41,399 nt of DNA from Microbacteriaceae bacterium UBA963 (GTDB lineage: Bacteria; Actinomycetota; Actinomycetes; Actinomycetales; Microbacteriaceae): positions 537 through 41,935 of the forward strand of contig DBCH01000042.1 in the NCBI GenBank assembly GCA_002292955.1, read 5' to 3'. How positions within the stretch are numbered: position 1 is the stretch's first letter; the number at the start of each line of letters is the position of its first letter. A program made the position numbers and the translations under genes. The notes under the pieces are model-generated. The model was not told the DNA's origin and made no database searches. It saw nothing but the letters and a program-made list of their open reading frames with translations. Shown here piece after piece: positions 1-7,589 of this stretch.

Positions 1-419
1 CGTGGGTCACCCTTCCGGATGCGAGGTATCCAGCGCCGAGGGGCGGGTACTCCGTCGGCGCCGTCCACCCGAGGTTGAATCAGGCCGATGTCGGGCCGCT
101 CTCCGAGCAGGCGAATCGCGCGCGCCAAGAAATCGTTTCCGAGCAATCGTGCGTCGTCATCCAGAAAGAGCAAGTAGTCGCCCGCGACTCGAGGCACGCC
201 CGCGTTGCGGCCGGCAGGAATTCCCCGGTTCTCTGGCAGGCCCACCGCGGTCACGCCGCGAGGAAGTCCCCGCGGTTGCCAGCCGTTGCCCACCACCGCA
301 ATATCAATCGAGACGCCCTCCTGTGCCTGCACGCTCTCGATGGCGCGCGCCAGATCTGCCGGGCGCTGGCCCATGGTGAGCAGAACCACTCCCGCGGAGG
401 GAATGTGACTAGCGGACAC
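1..419 (-). CDS. GT2 family glycosyltransferase, N-terminal part (cut by window edge)
   Basis: The C-terminal part lies beyond position 1; about 139 residues are visible. The N-terminus has the first beta strand of a GT-A fold (VVLLTMGQRP), then a basic motif with NRGIPAGRNAG, and the acidic metal/nucleotide-sugar site LFLDDDARLL, the DXD-type signature of family 2 glycosyltransferases. A GTG at 419 is chosen because it keeps the complete first beta strand and overlaps the 3' end of the upstream gene by 11 bp; an ATG at 374 would remove that strand. Last visible gene of a three-gene operon with a second GT2 enzyme and a CDP-alcohol phosphatidyltransferase, so a role in cell-surface glycan or glycolipid assembly is likely. 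Acceptor and sugar cannot be inferred. Confidence 0.85.
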   Translation of the reverse strand, partial: MSASHIPSAGVVLLTMGQRPADLARAIESVQAQEGVSIDIAVVGNGWQPRGLPRGVTAVGLPENRGIPAGRNAGVPRVAGDYLLFLDDDARLLGNDFLARAIRLLGERPDIGLIQPRVDGADGVPAPRRWIPRIRKGDP

Positions 420-1194
420 GCGTGCTCGACATGATCGCCACGAAGTGGCCAATGAGTGACAGCAGTGCGAGGGGCGTCATGATGAGCAGAAGCCACTGGC
501 TCGCCACCTGCTGACCCACGAAGATACCCACGAGAGCAAACGCGAGAGCCACGATGGTGAGCTCGACCGAGTGGAATAGCCGGTAGAAGGGGATGAACCG
601 TGCCACGCGGCGCAGGCGGCGCACCAACGAGCCCGTGGGAGCCTTCTCGGTCTGGGAGTCAGCGAGCTTGGCGAGTCCCGCGTGTGCGCGAGCCACGTGC
701 ACCATGTCGTTCAGGGCCTTGTTAAGCACAATAATGAGGCCAAGCAGTAGCCCGAGAGTGGTCCACAGGTATTCGGCGCCGCCCAGGGGCAGGGTGGCCG
801 CACGAATTCCCAGTGCGACGGGAATCAGCGCTTCGGTTGTGTAGTGCCCGACCTTGTCGAGAAAAACACCCGCGGGCGATTTTGTTTTACGCCACCGGGC
901 CACTTCGCCGTCGCTGCAGTCCACCAACATCTGGAGCTGTCCCAGGATCACGGCGAGAACGGGGCCCCAGATGCCCGGGATAAGGAGCGCAGCCGCGGTC
1001 GACCAGCCCACAAGAATCATCAGCCCGGTCACCGAGTTTGCGCTGAGTGACGTGCGCAGGAGGAGCCAGGTGAGATACGGCGAGAGATCGCGCAAATAGA
1101 GCGACGCTGTCCAGTGTTCGGCGTTGGCCCGCAGGCGCACCTCCGGCGGCTGCGTAACACGACGCAGTTGAGCCAACGACGTCGGTTTCGTCAC
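409..1194 (-). CDS. CDP-alcohol phosphatidyltransferase family membrane protein
   Basis: 261 residues with several hydrophobic segments. The family signature D-x2-D-G-x2-A-R-x8-G-x3-D-x3-D is present at residues 92-117 (D92, D95, G96, A99, R100, G109, D113), but the fourth acidic position is His117. Family members transfer a phospho-alcohol from a CDP-alcohol to a second alcohol, making phospholipids, inositol phospholipids or phosphodiester-containing glycan precursors at the membrane. It starts 3 nt after the upstream GT2 stop codon and overlaps the downstream GT2 by 11 bp, so the three genes form a tight operon. The substrate is unknown; company with two glycosyltransferases argues for a surface polymer or glycolipid rather than housekeeping phospholipid synthesis. 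The Asp-to-His change is notable. Confidence 0.88.
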   Translation of the reverse strand: MTKPTSLAQLRRVTQPPEVRLRANAEHWTASLYLRDLSPYLTWLLLRTSLSANSVTGLMILVGWSTAAALLIPGIWGPVLAVILGQLQMLVDCSDGEVARWRKTKSPAGVFLDKVGHYTTEALIPVALGIRAATLPLGGAEYLWTTLGLLLGLIIVLNKALNDMVHVARAHAGLAKLADSQTEKAPTGSLVRRLRRVARFIPFYRLFHSVELTIVALAFALVGIFVGQQVASQWLLLIMTPLALLSLIGHFVAIMSSTRVR

Positions 1195-1197
1195 GCG

Positions 1198-2256
1198 CTA
1201 CCTTCCTGTGGATGTCGTGACGTTGGGGCTCAACCGGGCCATTCCCAGCAAGAAGCCCACACCCCACGACACGTGAATACAAGGCAAGACTATGAGAAAC
1301 CAGAGGCTGGCGCGAAGACCGAGGCCCCGCGTCGACGTCACGGTTGCCAGAACCACGAACAGCGCATAGGCAGCCGGCAGGAGCCAGAACCAGGCAAGGA
1401 AGGGCGTCGACCCAGCGAGAGCTTGGGCAATACCCGCAATTCCGAGAAGCGTTCCCGCGATGATTCCCAGCACGGCCACCGGTGGAACCAGGTAGCGCAG
1501 TGATCCGCCCGTGCCGTTGCGGCGCGTGAGGTCCGCGCGCCACAGGCCCGTCGCAAACATCTGCCGCACCAGCTTGCGCACGCTCGACCGCGGCCGATAC
1601 GTGACACGCAGTTCCGGCGTGAACCACACCGTGCCGCCCGCGCGGCGCAGTCGCTGGTTGAGCTCCCAGTCTTGTCCGCGCTTGATGTTCTCATCAAAGA
1701 GGCCGACCGCCTCGATTCGTTCACGCTGAAAAACGCCCAGGTAAACCGTTTCGGCTTCTCCCGCGGGGCCACCCACGTGCAACCGAGTTCCGCCGAGTCC
1801 CACGCGCGTTCCGTAGGCACGCGCAACGGCCTGCTCGAACGGGGTCTGTCCCTGAGCGTCCATAATCCCGCCCACGTTGTCGGCGTCGGTGTCGAGAATC
1901 GTTTGCACGGCGATGCGCGCGTAATCGACCGGAAGCACCGAGTGGGCATCAACGCGAACGATGATGGGCTGCGCGGAGTGGCGAATCGCGAGATTCAGCC
2001 CGGCCGGCGTCGATCCTTCGGGGTTCTCAATCACTGTGATGCGCTTGTCACGCTTACCCAACGCGTCGACCAAATCGTTGGTGCCGTCGATGCTCGGCCC
2101 CACCGCAATGGTGATGTCCCAATCTCCGGCAAAGTCCTGGGCAAGCAGACTCTCCACCGCATTGGTGACGTGCGCCACATCGTTGAGGACGGGCATCACG
2201 TACGAGACTCCCGGCAATGACTGAGGGTTCGCTGGTGTGGCGCGCGTGCGCGACAT
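1198..2256 (-). CDS. GT2 family glycosyltransferase with C-terminal membrane segments
   Basis: 352 residues. Residues 17-130 form a GT-A domain (VSYVMPVLND strand, VAVGPSIDGT-like loop, NPEGSTPAGLN, RVDAHS in place of DXD). GQDWELNQRLRRAG near residues 195-208 is the acceptor-side acidic motif of ExoA-like GT2 enzymes. Residues about 250-345 are hydrophobic with three to four probable membrane helices, so the enzyme is membrane-bound with a cytosolic catalytic domain. The ATG is preceded by GAGGAACGAA, a good Shine-Dalgarno sequence. First gene of the operon with the CDP-alcohol phosphatidyltransferase and a second GT2. Likely builds a surface polysaccharide or glycolipid; sugar specificity cannot be read from sequence. 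Confidence 0.88.
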   Translation of the reverse strand: MSRTRATPANPQSLPGVSYVMPVLNDVAHVTNAVESLLAQDFAGDWDITIAVGPSIDGTNDLVDALGKRDKRITVIENPEGSTPAGLNLAIRHSAQPIIVRVDAHSVLPVDYARIAVQTILDTDADNVGGIMDAQGQTPFEQAVARAYGTRVGLGGTRLHVGGPAGEAETVYLGVFQRERIEAVGLFDENIKRGQDWELNQRLRRAGGTVWFTPELRVTYRPRSSVRKLVRQMFATGLWRADLTRRNGTGGSLRYLVPPVAVLGIIAGTLLGIAGIAQALAGSTPFLAWFWLLPAAYALFVVLATVTSTRGLGLRASLWFLIVLPCIHVSWGVGFLLGMARLSPNVTTSTGR

Positions 2257-2290
2257 TTCGTTCCTCGCAGCCGGTGAAGGGATGAGCTTT

Positions 2291-2296
2291 AGCCTA
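2291..2296 (-). promoter_or_regulatory. -10 box for the glycosyltransferase operon
   Basis: TAGGCT on the minus strand lies 34 nt upstream of the ATG at 2256, leaving a short leader with a Shine-Dalgarno sequence. The same hexamer precedes mutY and ispG in this window. No convincing -35 is visible. Confidence 0.45.
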
Positions 2297-2304
2297 CCAA
2301 AGCG

Positions 2305-2351
2305 ACAAAAAGAGAATCGGGGCCACCCCCTTGCCTAGGGCGGCCCCGATT
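2305..2351 (-). terminator. Intrinsic terminator after the HtrA-like protease gene
   Basis: Perfect 10-bp inverted repeat AATCGGGGCC / GGCCCCGATT (2315-2324 and 2342-2351), followed on the minus strand by CTCTTTTTGT. It lies directly after the stop codon of the protease gene at 2362 and separates it from the glycosyltransferase operon. Confidence 0.85.
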
Positions 2352-2361
2352 GGGCACTGGT

Positions 2362-3798
2362 CTACCTGAATGTTCCCAGTGTGACGGTGATTGTTTGCGG
2401 CTTGCCTCCGCGCACAATCACGAGGTCTGTTGTGGTTCCTGCAGCCAGACTACGAATTGTGGCTGTGAGATCGCTGGAAGATGAGATCGGCACTCCGTTA
2501 ACCGTCACCACGATGTCGCCGGGCCGAATACCCGCCTTGTCGGCCGCGCTACCCGCAACAATCTCCTTGACCACGGCTCCCACCGAGGTGCTGTCCTTCT
2601 GACGTGCCTGGTCACTCACGGTGGCGCCGAGTAGCCCGTGGGTGGCGCTACCCGTGGCAATAATCTCTGTGGTCACCCGCTTGGCCAGATTGGACGGGAG
2701 AGCAAATCCCACGCCGATGCTTCCACCCGAGCCCGCAATGGCCACGTTGATACCGATGAGTCGTCCCTGGGAATCCAGCAGTGCGCCACCGCTGTTGCCG
2801 CGGTTGATGGCGGCGTCGGTCTGAATTACGGGAATGGCAATTGACTCTTGCGTCGCCTGCGTCTCTCCTTGACCCTGTCCAAAGTCAAACTGGAAGAAGT
2901 CGAGCGGGTTATCCTGATCGGGCGTTGTCGAATCCGACTGGTCGGGAACGGCACTGCTGCCGATCTGAATGCTGCGGTTGAGCGCGCTGACGATGCCGGT
3001 GGTCACCGTTCCCGCGAGTCCCAGTGGAGCGCCCATGGCGATGGTGACATCGCCCACATTGAGTTTGCTCGAATCGGCCCACTCTATGGGAGTCCAGTCC
3101 GTAACCCCATCCACCTTCAAGACGGCCAAATCAACCGTGGGGTCGGTTCCCACCAGTTTGGCGTTGTAGAGAAGTCCCCGGCTATCTTCGACCTGCCAGA
3201 TTGCCTCGTTAGTCGCTCCTGAGAGCGTCACCACGTGAGCGTTGGTCACGATGTAACCGTCACTCGAGATGATGACACCCGAACCACTGCCACCGGATGT
3301 GGCGGTGGAGACCTTGATGGTCACCACGCTGGGAGACGCCTTCGCGGCGACGGCCGAGATGTCGGTAACCGCTGACGCGTTGTTGATCACGACGCCCTGC
3401 TGGGGGGTGACGGCCGCAGTCTGCTGAGAGGAATCCTGTGTGATGAGCACGGCGATGCCGGCGCCCGAAGCACCGCCAAGGACGGCGCCCACCGCGAGGG
3501 CGGCCACGAGGGGCACGGCCAGACGACGGGAGCGGGCGTTGCCTTCGGGCGCGGCCGATGGTGATGACGAGGGAGATGACGAGGGAGGAACGGATGCTGC
3601 TACCGATGCGGCTGCAGCTGCGGCCGTTGCCGATGAAGATGTGCTCGAACTCCGGGGCCGGCGGGTGGCCTGCGGCTCAGTCGAGGTTGCGCGCTCACGC
3701 GCAGCCTTGGCGCGCGACGCGGGCGCTTGCGCACCTCCCGACGAATTCTCTGCGGGGGTCGGCGGAACCGGTGTGATGTCATCGGGTGTTTGCGACAT
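2362..3798 (-). CDS. HtrA/DegP-like trypsin-fold serine protease with PDZ domain
   Basis: 478 residues from the ATG at 3798, which has AAAGGAG 9 nt upstream; the frame is open further upstream, but those codons have no ribosome site. Residues 1-90 are a disordered Ser/Pro/Ala/Thr-rich cytoplasmic tail, 93-119 a single membrane helix, 145-375 the protease domain with the triad His188 (TNAHVV), Asp223 (TVDLAVL) and Ser336 (GNSGGAL), and 385-475 a PDZ domain. This is the layout of actinobacterial membrane-anchored HtrA proteases, which handle misfolded envelope proteins outside the membrane. An insertion rich in Asp/Gln/Gly (residues 285-318) widens the protease domain. A hairpin surrounds the ribosome-binding site. 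TAGCAT and TAAACT hexamers in the upstream gap are possible -10 boxes. An intrinsic terminator follows. Confidence 0.95.
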   Translation of the reverse strand: MSQTPDDITPVPPTPAENSSGGAQAPASRAKAARERATSTEPQATRRPRSSSTSSSATAAAAAASVAASVPPSSSPSSSPSAAPEGNARSRRLAVPLVAALAVGAVLGGASGAGIAVLITQDSSQQTAAVTPQQGVVINNASAVTDISAVAAKASPSVVTIKVSTATSGGSGSGVIISSDGYIVTNAHVVTLSGATNEAIWQVEDSRGLLYNAKLVGTDPTVDLAVLKVDGVTDWTPIEWADSSKLNVGDVTIAMGAPLGLAGTVTTGIVSALNRSIQIGSSAVPDQSDSTTPDQDNPLDFFQFDFGQGQGETQATQESIAIPVIQTDAAINRGNSGGALLDSQGRLIGINVAIAGSGGSIGVGFALPSNLAKRVTTEIIATGSATHGLLGATVSDQARQKDSTSVGAVVKEIVAGSAADKAGIRPGDIVVTVNGVPISSSSDLTATIRSLAAGTTTDLVIVRGGKPQTITVTLGTFR

Positions 3799-3801
3799 GG
3801 G

Positions 3802-3820
3802 GGTGCTCCTTTCAAGCACC
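3802..3820 (-). promoter_or_regulatory. Hairpin around the htrA-like Shine-Dalgarno sequence
   Basis: On the minus strand GGTGCT and AGCACC (6-bp perfect arms) flank the loop TGAAAGG. The Shine-Dalgarno core AAAGGAG is split between the loop and the 3' arm, just upstream of the ATG at 3798. Folding could reduce ribosome access, as in stress-responsive leaders; this is inference only. Confidence 0.4.
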
Positions 3821-3889
3821 TTTAGACTCACGCACCAATATGTGCGAATGCTATGACAAATCTGAAAGTGCTCTGGGAGTTTATCCGAG

Positions 3890-4912
3890 TCAGCCGAGGG
3901 CCCCGGAACAGCCCGCGGTGCGACGCGTCGCCCCACACGGCGCGCTCACCAAAGCGCGGTCGAAGCGGGCGGTCACCAGTGTGGCCGGACCGGACTGTGC
4001 CGTCACCTCGCCCGAAACTTCTTGCCACGAAAAACCCGAGAAGCGATAGCTCACGCGGTAAACGGCCTCGACTCGGGCGGTGTAGGTTCCCGGACTCACA
4101 TACGTGTGTGACGTGGGTGTGGTTGAGAACTCGCGGACGCCGGCCGCCTGCCAGGTTGCGCCGGGGCTGGTCGTAGAGGCACTGGTGCCATCGCCGAAGT
4201 GCCAGCGGTACCCGGCCGGATCGAAGGCGACCTCGACGGGCAGACCCAGCACCGTTCCGGCGAGCACGTGACGGCGCGCGCCCGCCAGCATGTTCGTGGG
4301 CAACCCGGCTACGGTCCACCCCGCGGGCTGGGTGGCGATGGTGGGGTTCTCGGGAACAAAGCGCTGCAGGTCTTCAAGGTTGGCCTCGGGGACTTCCGGT
4401 TGGTCAGGCGTTGCCGGTTGTCCGGGTCGGGGGCAGAACCAGGGCCAGACTCGAAACAGCGCGCAGACGGCAAAGGTGACGTCACCGACAAAAACGGGGT
4501 GCGGGTCGATGCCGAACCGAAACGGGCCACGGTATCCGTCGCTCCCCGGGGTCGCGGGACTGCCGGGAACACCGGGTTGGCCAGGAAAGCGTATGCCCGC
4601 CCAAATGTCGAGGCCACCGTTGGAGATACCTGCTCCGTGGCATGCCGTGCCCGGAGGACAGGCGGCGGTGCGTGCAGCAGCGGCCCGATCGAGTGCCAAA
4701 GCAGCGTGCGGAGACGGGTCGCTGAATGCCAGGGCACACAGGGTGATGAGTGTGATGAGCGACGATGACATGAGCACACGTGCCCACGAGCGACGCACGC
4801 TCACCCGGGGCGCCCCGCGGGAGGGGGGTCGGAACATGGCACGAAAGCGAAGCGTCGACATCATGGTCGCGACGGTAACGGCCAGCCGGCTCGCGCGGCT
4901 GCGCCTATCCAC
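3890..4912 (-). CDS. Secreted PKD-domain protein
   Basis: Up to 340 residues from a GTG at 4912; in-frame starts at residues 17, 26, 37 (GTG) and 48 are also possible and none has a clear ribosome site. A start near residue 37 would give a classical signal sequence: basic VSVRRSWAR then a hydrophobic core at about 46-64. The mature part has a Gly/Pro stretch (110-125), several Cys residues and a PKD-like beta-sandwich with WHFGDG (237-242) and HTYVSPGTYT (269-278). PKD domains are extracellular protein- or glycan-interaction modules. The gene follows ribF by 8 nt and precedes the HtrA-like protease. Function unknown; surface or secreted location is well supported. Confidence 0.75.
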   Translation of the reverse strand: MDRRSRASRLAVTVATMMSTLRFRAMFRPPSRGAPRVSVRRSWARVLMSSSLITLITLCALAFSDPSPHAALALDRAAAARTAACPPGTACHGAGISNGGLDIWAGIRFPGQPGVPGSPATPGSDGYRGPFRFGIDPHPVFVGDVTFAVCALFRVWPWFCPRPGQPATPDQPEVPEANLEDLQRFVPENPTIATQPAGWTVAGLPTNMLAGARRHVLAGTVLGLPVEVAFDPAGYRWHFGDGTSASTTSPGATWQAAGVREFSTTPTSHTYVSPGTYTARVEAVYRVSYRFSGFSWQEVSGEVTAQSGPATLVTARFDRALVSAPCGATRRTAGCSGALG

Positions 4913-4920
4913 AGGGAGGG

Positions 4921-5862
4921 TTAGACCGAAACGCCCAGACGCAGCAATATGGTGTCGACGTCCTTGCCCATCTGCCAGATCAGATCATCCAGGGAATCGA
5001 ATTTGAGCATCCCGCGGATGTAATCGACAAACTCGATCACCACAATCTGTCCGTAGAGGTCGCCCGGGGGGCGAATGCAGTGGGCCTCCACAACGCGGTC
5101 GCGTTCGCCCTCAATCGTCGGGTTGGTGCCGACGGAAATCGCCGCAGGGTAGCGACTACCGTCTTCCGTGATCAACCAGCCCGCGTAGACGCCGTCGGCG
5201 GGCATGAGGCCGGTGGCCTCGCGTGACAGGTTCGCCGTGGGGTAGCCCAACTCGCGCCCCTTCGCTTCGCCGTGCACGACCTCACCCTGCATTGCGTGGG
5301 TTCGACCCAAGACGCGCGCCGCACTCGTGACATCGCCGCCGATGATGAATCGTCGCACGAGCGACGACGAGATGCGGTCACCGGACTCATCGGAGACGTC
5401 GTCCACCACGACAACGTCGAAGCCGTGGAGGGTCCCCAGTTTCCGAAGCGTATCGACGTCACCTTCGGCATTGTGGCCGAATCGGAAGTCCTTGCCCACA
5501 ATCACGCACTGTGCGCCCAAACCGTCGTTCACGATCTGGCTGACGAAGTCGGCGGGGCTGAGGCTCGCGAGTTCATCGGTAAAGGGAAGCACGAGGCACG
5601 CTTCGACACCGGTCTGCCCGATGAGCTCAACGCGACGACTCGCTCCCGTGATGTCCAGCGGCACGCTGTCGGGGGTGAAGAGACTCGCCGGGTGTCGATC
5701 GAACGTGACCACCACTGCGTGAAGACCCCGGTCCTCGGCGATCTGCCGAGTTTTCTGGATCATCTCAACGTGCCCCCGGTGAATGGCGTTGAACTTTCCC
5801 ACGGTAATCGCGGAGGGCTTCATTCGATGACCCAGTTCGGCCAGAGAACGCGCAACAATCAT
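4921..5862 (-). CDS. ribF: Bifunctional riboflavin kinase / FAD synthetase
   Basis: 313 residues, the usual RibF length. The N-terminal FMN adenylyltransferase module (about 15-170) carries the HxGH nucleotidyl-transfer motif as HRGH (28-31). The C-terminal flavokinase module carries GYPTANL with its Thr/Asn ATP-Mg site and an ADGVYAGW strand. It makes FMN and then FAD from riboflavin in the cytosol. The ATG at 5862 follows AAAGGAAGG and overlaps the stop of the upstream membrane-protein gene as ATGA, so translation is probably coupled. The loop usually written G-x-F-D-G-V-H reads GKFNAIH here, with Asn25 instead of Asp. Confidence 0.93.
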   Translation of the reverse strand: MIVARSLAELGHRMKPSAITVGKFNAIHRGHVEMIQKTRQIAEDRGLHAVVVTFDRHPASLFTPDSVPLDITGASRRVELIGQTGVEACLVLPFTDELASLSPADFVSQIVNDGLGAQCVIVGKDFRFGHNAEGDVDTLRKLGTLHGFDVVVVDDVSDESGDRISSSLVRRFIIGGDVTSAARVLGRTHAMQGEVVHGEAKGRELGYPTANLSREATGLMPADGVYAGWLITEDGSRYPAAISVGTNPTIEGERDRVVEAHCIRPPGDLYGQIVVIEFVDYIRGMLKFDSLDDLIWQMGKDVDTILLRLGVSV

Positions 5863-6251
5863 GTTCGGCCTTCCTTTCGCGAGCGTGTGTACAGATAAAA
5901 CATACCGACCGCAGGCAGCACGAGGGGAACAAACAGATATCCCCGGCCAAATGCCGACCAGACCGTGTCTTGCGGAAACAGTTCGGGGTCGCTCAAGCTC
6001 ACGATGCCCACCACGAGAACGCCCACCAGTTCAATCGTGAGCGTGACCCACCCCACGACGCTCCAGCGACCGCCACCTCGAATCAGCGCGATGGTGGCAA
6101 CAAGGTAGACAACGGCCGAAAACGCCGAAAGTGAGTACGCGAGCGGTGCCTCAGAGAACTTTGTGGCTATTTGAAAGCCCGATCGCCCCAAGGCAGCAAC
6201 GGTCAACACGAGGTAGACCACCAGGACAAGAACCCATGCGCCGCGCTTCAC
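5859..6251 (-). CDS. Small integral membrane protein (hypothetical)
   Basis: 130 residues from a GTG at 6251 that overlaps the upstream stop codon as GTGA and has AGGG 9 nt upstream; a longer reading from 6344 would overlap the upstream gene by about 100 bp. Four hydrophobic helices are visible (about 5-23, 40-58, 68-86 and 105-125), followed by a basic C-terminus (RSRKEGRT). It overlaps ribF by 4 bp. I do not recognise the family. Position between truB and ribF in a coupled operon says little about its job, but a similar membrane protein lies directly upstream, so the two may act as a pair. Confidence 0.8.
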   Translation of the reverse strand: MKRGAWVLVLVVYLVLTVAALGRSGFQIATKFSEAPLAYSLSAFSAVVYLVATIALIRGGGRWSVVGWVTLTIELVGVLVVGIVSLSDPELFPQDTVWSAFGRGYLFVPLVLPAVGMFYLYTRSRKEGRT

Positions 6252-6622
6252 GAACCGTCGCCCTGAAGAAACCAAATCTGGCTCATCCGGTAGAGCATCA
6301 CGGCGATTGCGAGCATTGCGACCCCGAGCACCACGGTGCTCCAACGCGAGCGATCGGCGAAGGCCCAGAAGGCCGCACCCAATGGAATGAGGAGGGCCGT
6401 GACCAGATAGAGGTAGAACTCAATAAGACTGCCCGTGGGCTGATTGCCGGTGAGTGGCGCCGAAATCGTGACGGCCAACTGCACGATGAGGAGGAGTTCG
6501 ATAACGCCGGCAAAGCCCATGGTGAGATCGTTCGGGCGCCAGCCCACAAGTCCCAAGATGATGGCCAGCGTGCCCCCGGCAACGGCAACCGCCAGTTGCA
6601 CCCAGAGAAACCACTCGATCAC
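6248..6622 (-). CDS. Small integral membrane protein (hypothetical)
   Basis: 124 residues, four hydrophobic segments (about 5-25, 36-53, 67-87 and 95-112). The GTG at 6622 overlaps the truB stop codon as GTGA and is preceded by AGGAG at good spacing. The downstream membrane-protein gene again overlaps by 4 bp. No catalytic or binding motif is visible and I cannot assign a family. The length and four-helix plan match the downstream neighbour, suggesting two related or cooperating subunits in the membrane. Confidence 0.82.
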   Translation of the reverse strand: MIEWFLWVQLAVAVAGGTLAIILGLVGWRPNDLTMGFAGVIELLLIVQLAVTISAPLTGNQPTGSLIEFYLYLVTALLIPLGAAFWAFADRSRWSTVVLGVAMLAIAVMLYRMSQIWFLQGDGS

Positions 6623-7548
6623 GGCGACTCCTGAGACATATTGAAGAGGATGCTCACTCGCGCTGCCTGAGCGTCCACGAGCCCTCTCAGCCTACCTTCG
6701 GGCGATATGGCGGCGAACCTGCCCTCACCGGGGGCGGTGAGTTGAGCAGCCCGGCCGTGGCGCAGGTGTACGTCCTCGTCCGCGTCAAGCTGCCACCGCG
6801 GAAAGATGCGGCCGGCCGCATCCGCGGGTTCCAGGAGACGCGCGGACGTCAGGCTCGTGGCCTCGTCGGAGGGAAGAGTGTCGTCCAACACCAGGGCCTC
6901 GGCGATGTCGAACGGGCCCACCCGAGTGCGCCTCAGTGCCGTGAGGTGGCCACCCACTCCCAGCCGAAATCCGAGGTCGCGAGCGAGAGCGCGAATGTAG
7001 GTTCCCGATGAACAATCCACGACCACGTCGACATCAATCCCGTCATCCGTTCGATGAATGCCCGTGATGTCGAAACGCGACACCGTGACGGGACGCGGCT
7101 CGAGAGCAACCGTTTCACCCTCGCGCACGCGGGCATAGGCGCGCTTGCCGCCGACCTTGATGGCGCTCACAGAACTCGGCACCTGCATAATCTCGCCCGT
7201 GAGCGTGGCGACAGCGGACTCAATGTCGGTGTCGGCCACCCGGGCTAGCTGCTCGCTCGGGGCGCGACCGAGGGTTTCTCCCTCGGCATCGTCAGTAGTC
7301 GTGGATTCACCGAGTCGAATGGTCGCCGTATAGGTCTTGTCGAGGCCCACAAAGAACGTGAGAAGCCGAGTTGCGCCGTTGATACCCATTACCAAAAGGC
7401 CGGTCGCCATGGGGTCGAGAGTTCCCGCGTGCCCCACCCGTCGGGTCGACAGGATGCGACGCAGCCGGGAGACAACATCGTGACTCGTGAGACCCGGCGA
7501 CTTGTCGACGAGCAGAATGCCCGGAGCGGTAAACGAGGGTGAGGCCAC
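6619..7548 (-). CDS. truB: tRNA pseudouridine(55) synthase TruB
   Basis: 309 residues. The N-terminal part has GILLVDKSPGLTSHDVV and GHAGTLDPMATGLL, where Asp45 is the catalytic Asp of the TruB family; KTY and a YIRALARDLG-like motif follow. It converts U55 in the T-loop of tRNAs. The GTG at 7548 has no Shine-Dalgarno sequence but lies 7 nt downstream of GATAAT, so a leaderless transcript is likely. It heads a coupled operon of truB, two membrane proteins and ribF. It is divergent from mutY with a 41-bp gap. Confidence 0.95.
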   Translation of the reverse strand: MASPSFTAPGILLVDKSPGLTSHDVVSRLRRILSTRRVGHAGTLDPMATGLLVMGINGATRLLTFFVGLDKTYTATIRLGESTTTDDAEGETLGRAPSEQLARVADTDIESAVATLTGEIMQVPSSVSAIKVGGKRAYARVREGETVALEPRPVTVSRFDITGIHRTDDGIDVDVVVDCSSGTYIRALARDLGFRLGVGGHLTALRRTRVGPFDIAEALVLDDTLPSDEATSLTSARLLEPADAAGRIFPRWQLDADEDVHLRHGRAAQLTAPGEGRFAAISPEGRLRGLVDAQAARVSILFNMSQESP

Positions 7549-7555
7549 GCCTTCG

Positions 7556-7561
7556 ATTATC
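7556..7561 (-). promoter_or_regulatory. -10 box of truB (leaderless)
   Basis: GATAAT on the minus strand, 7 nt upstream of the GTG at 7548, so the transcript should begin at or next to the start codon. The nearest GAAGG is too close to the start to serve the ribosome. Confidence 0.6.
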
Positions 7562-7577
7562 GCTTGCCCGCGTGGTT

Positions 7578-7583
7578 TAGGCT
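7578..7583 (+). promoter_or_regulatory. -10 box of mutY (leaderless)
   Basis: TAGGCT exactly 6 nt upstream of the GTG at 7590. No Shine-Dalgarno sequence lies between. Together with the truB box it forms a compact divergent promoter in a 41-bp gap. Confidence 0.65.
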
Positions 7584-7589
7584 CACACC

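Noticed and set aside
3799..3936. N-terminal extension of the HtrA-like protease by 46 codons
   Set aside because: The ATG at 3798 has an excellent Shine-Dalgarno sequence; the extension would overlap the upstream PKD gene and shows no conserved sequence.
4550..4600. Collagen-like repeat in the PKD protein
   Set aside because: Only a few Gly-x-Pro units, not a regular Gly-x-y array.
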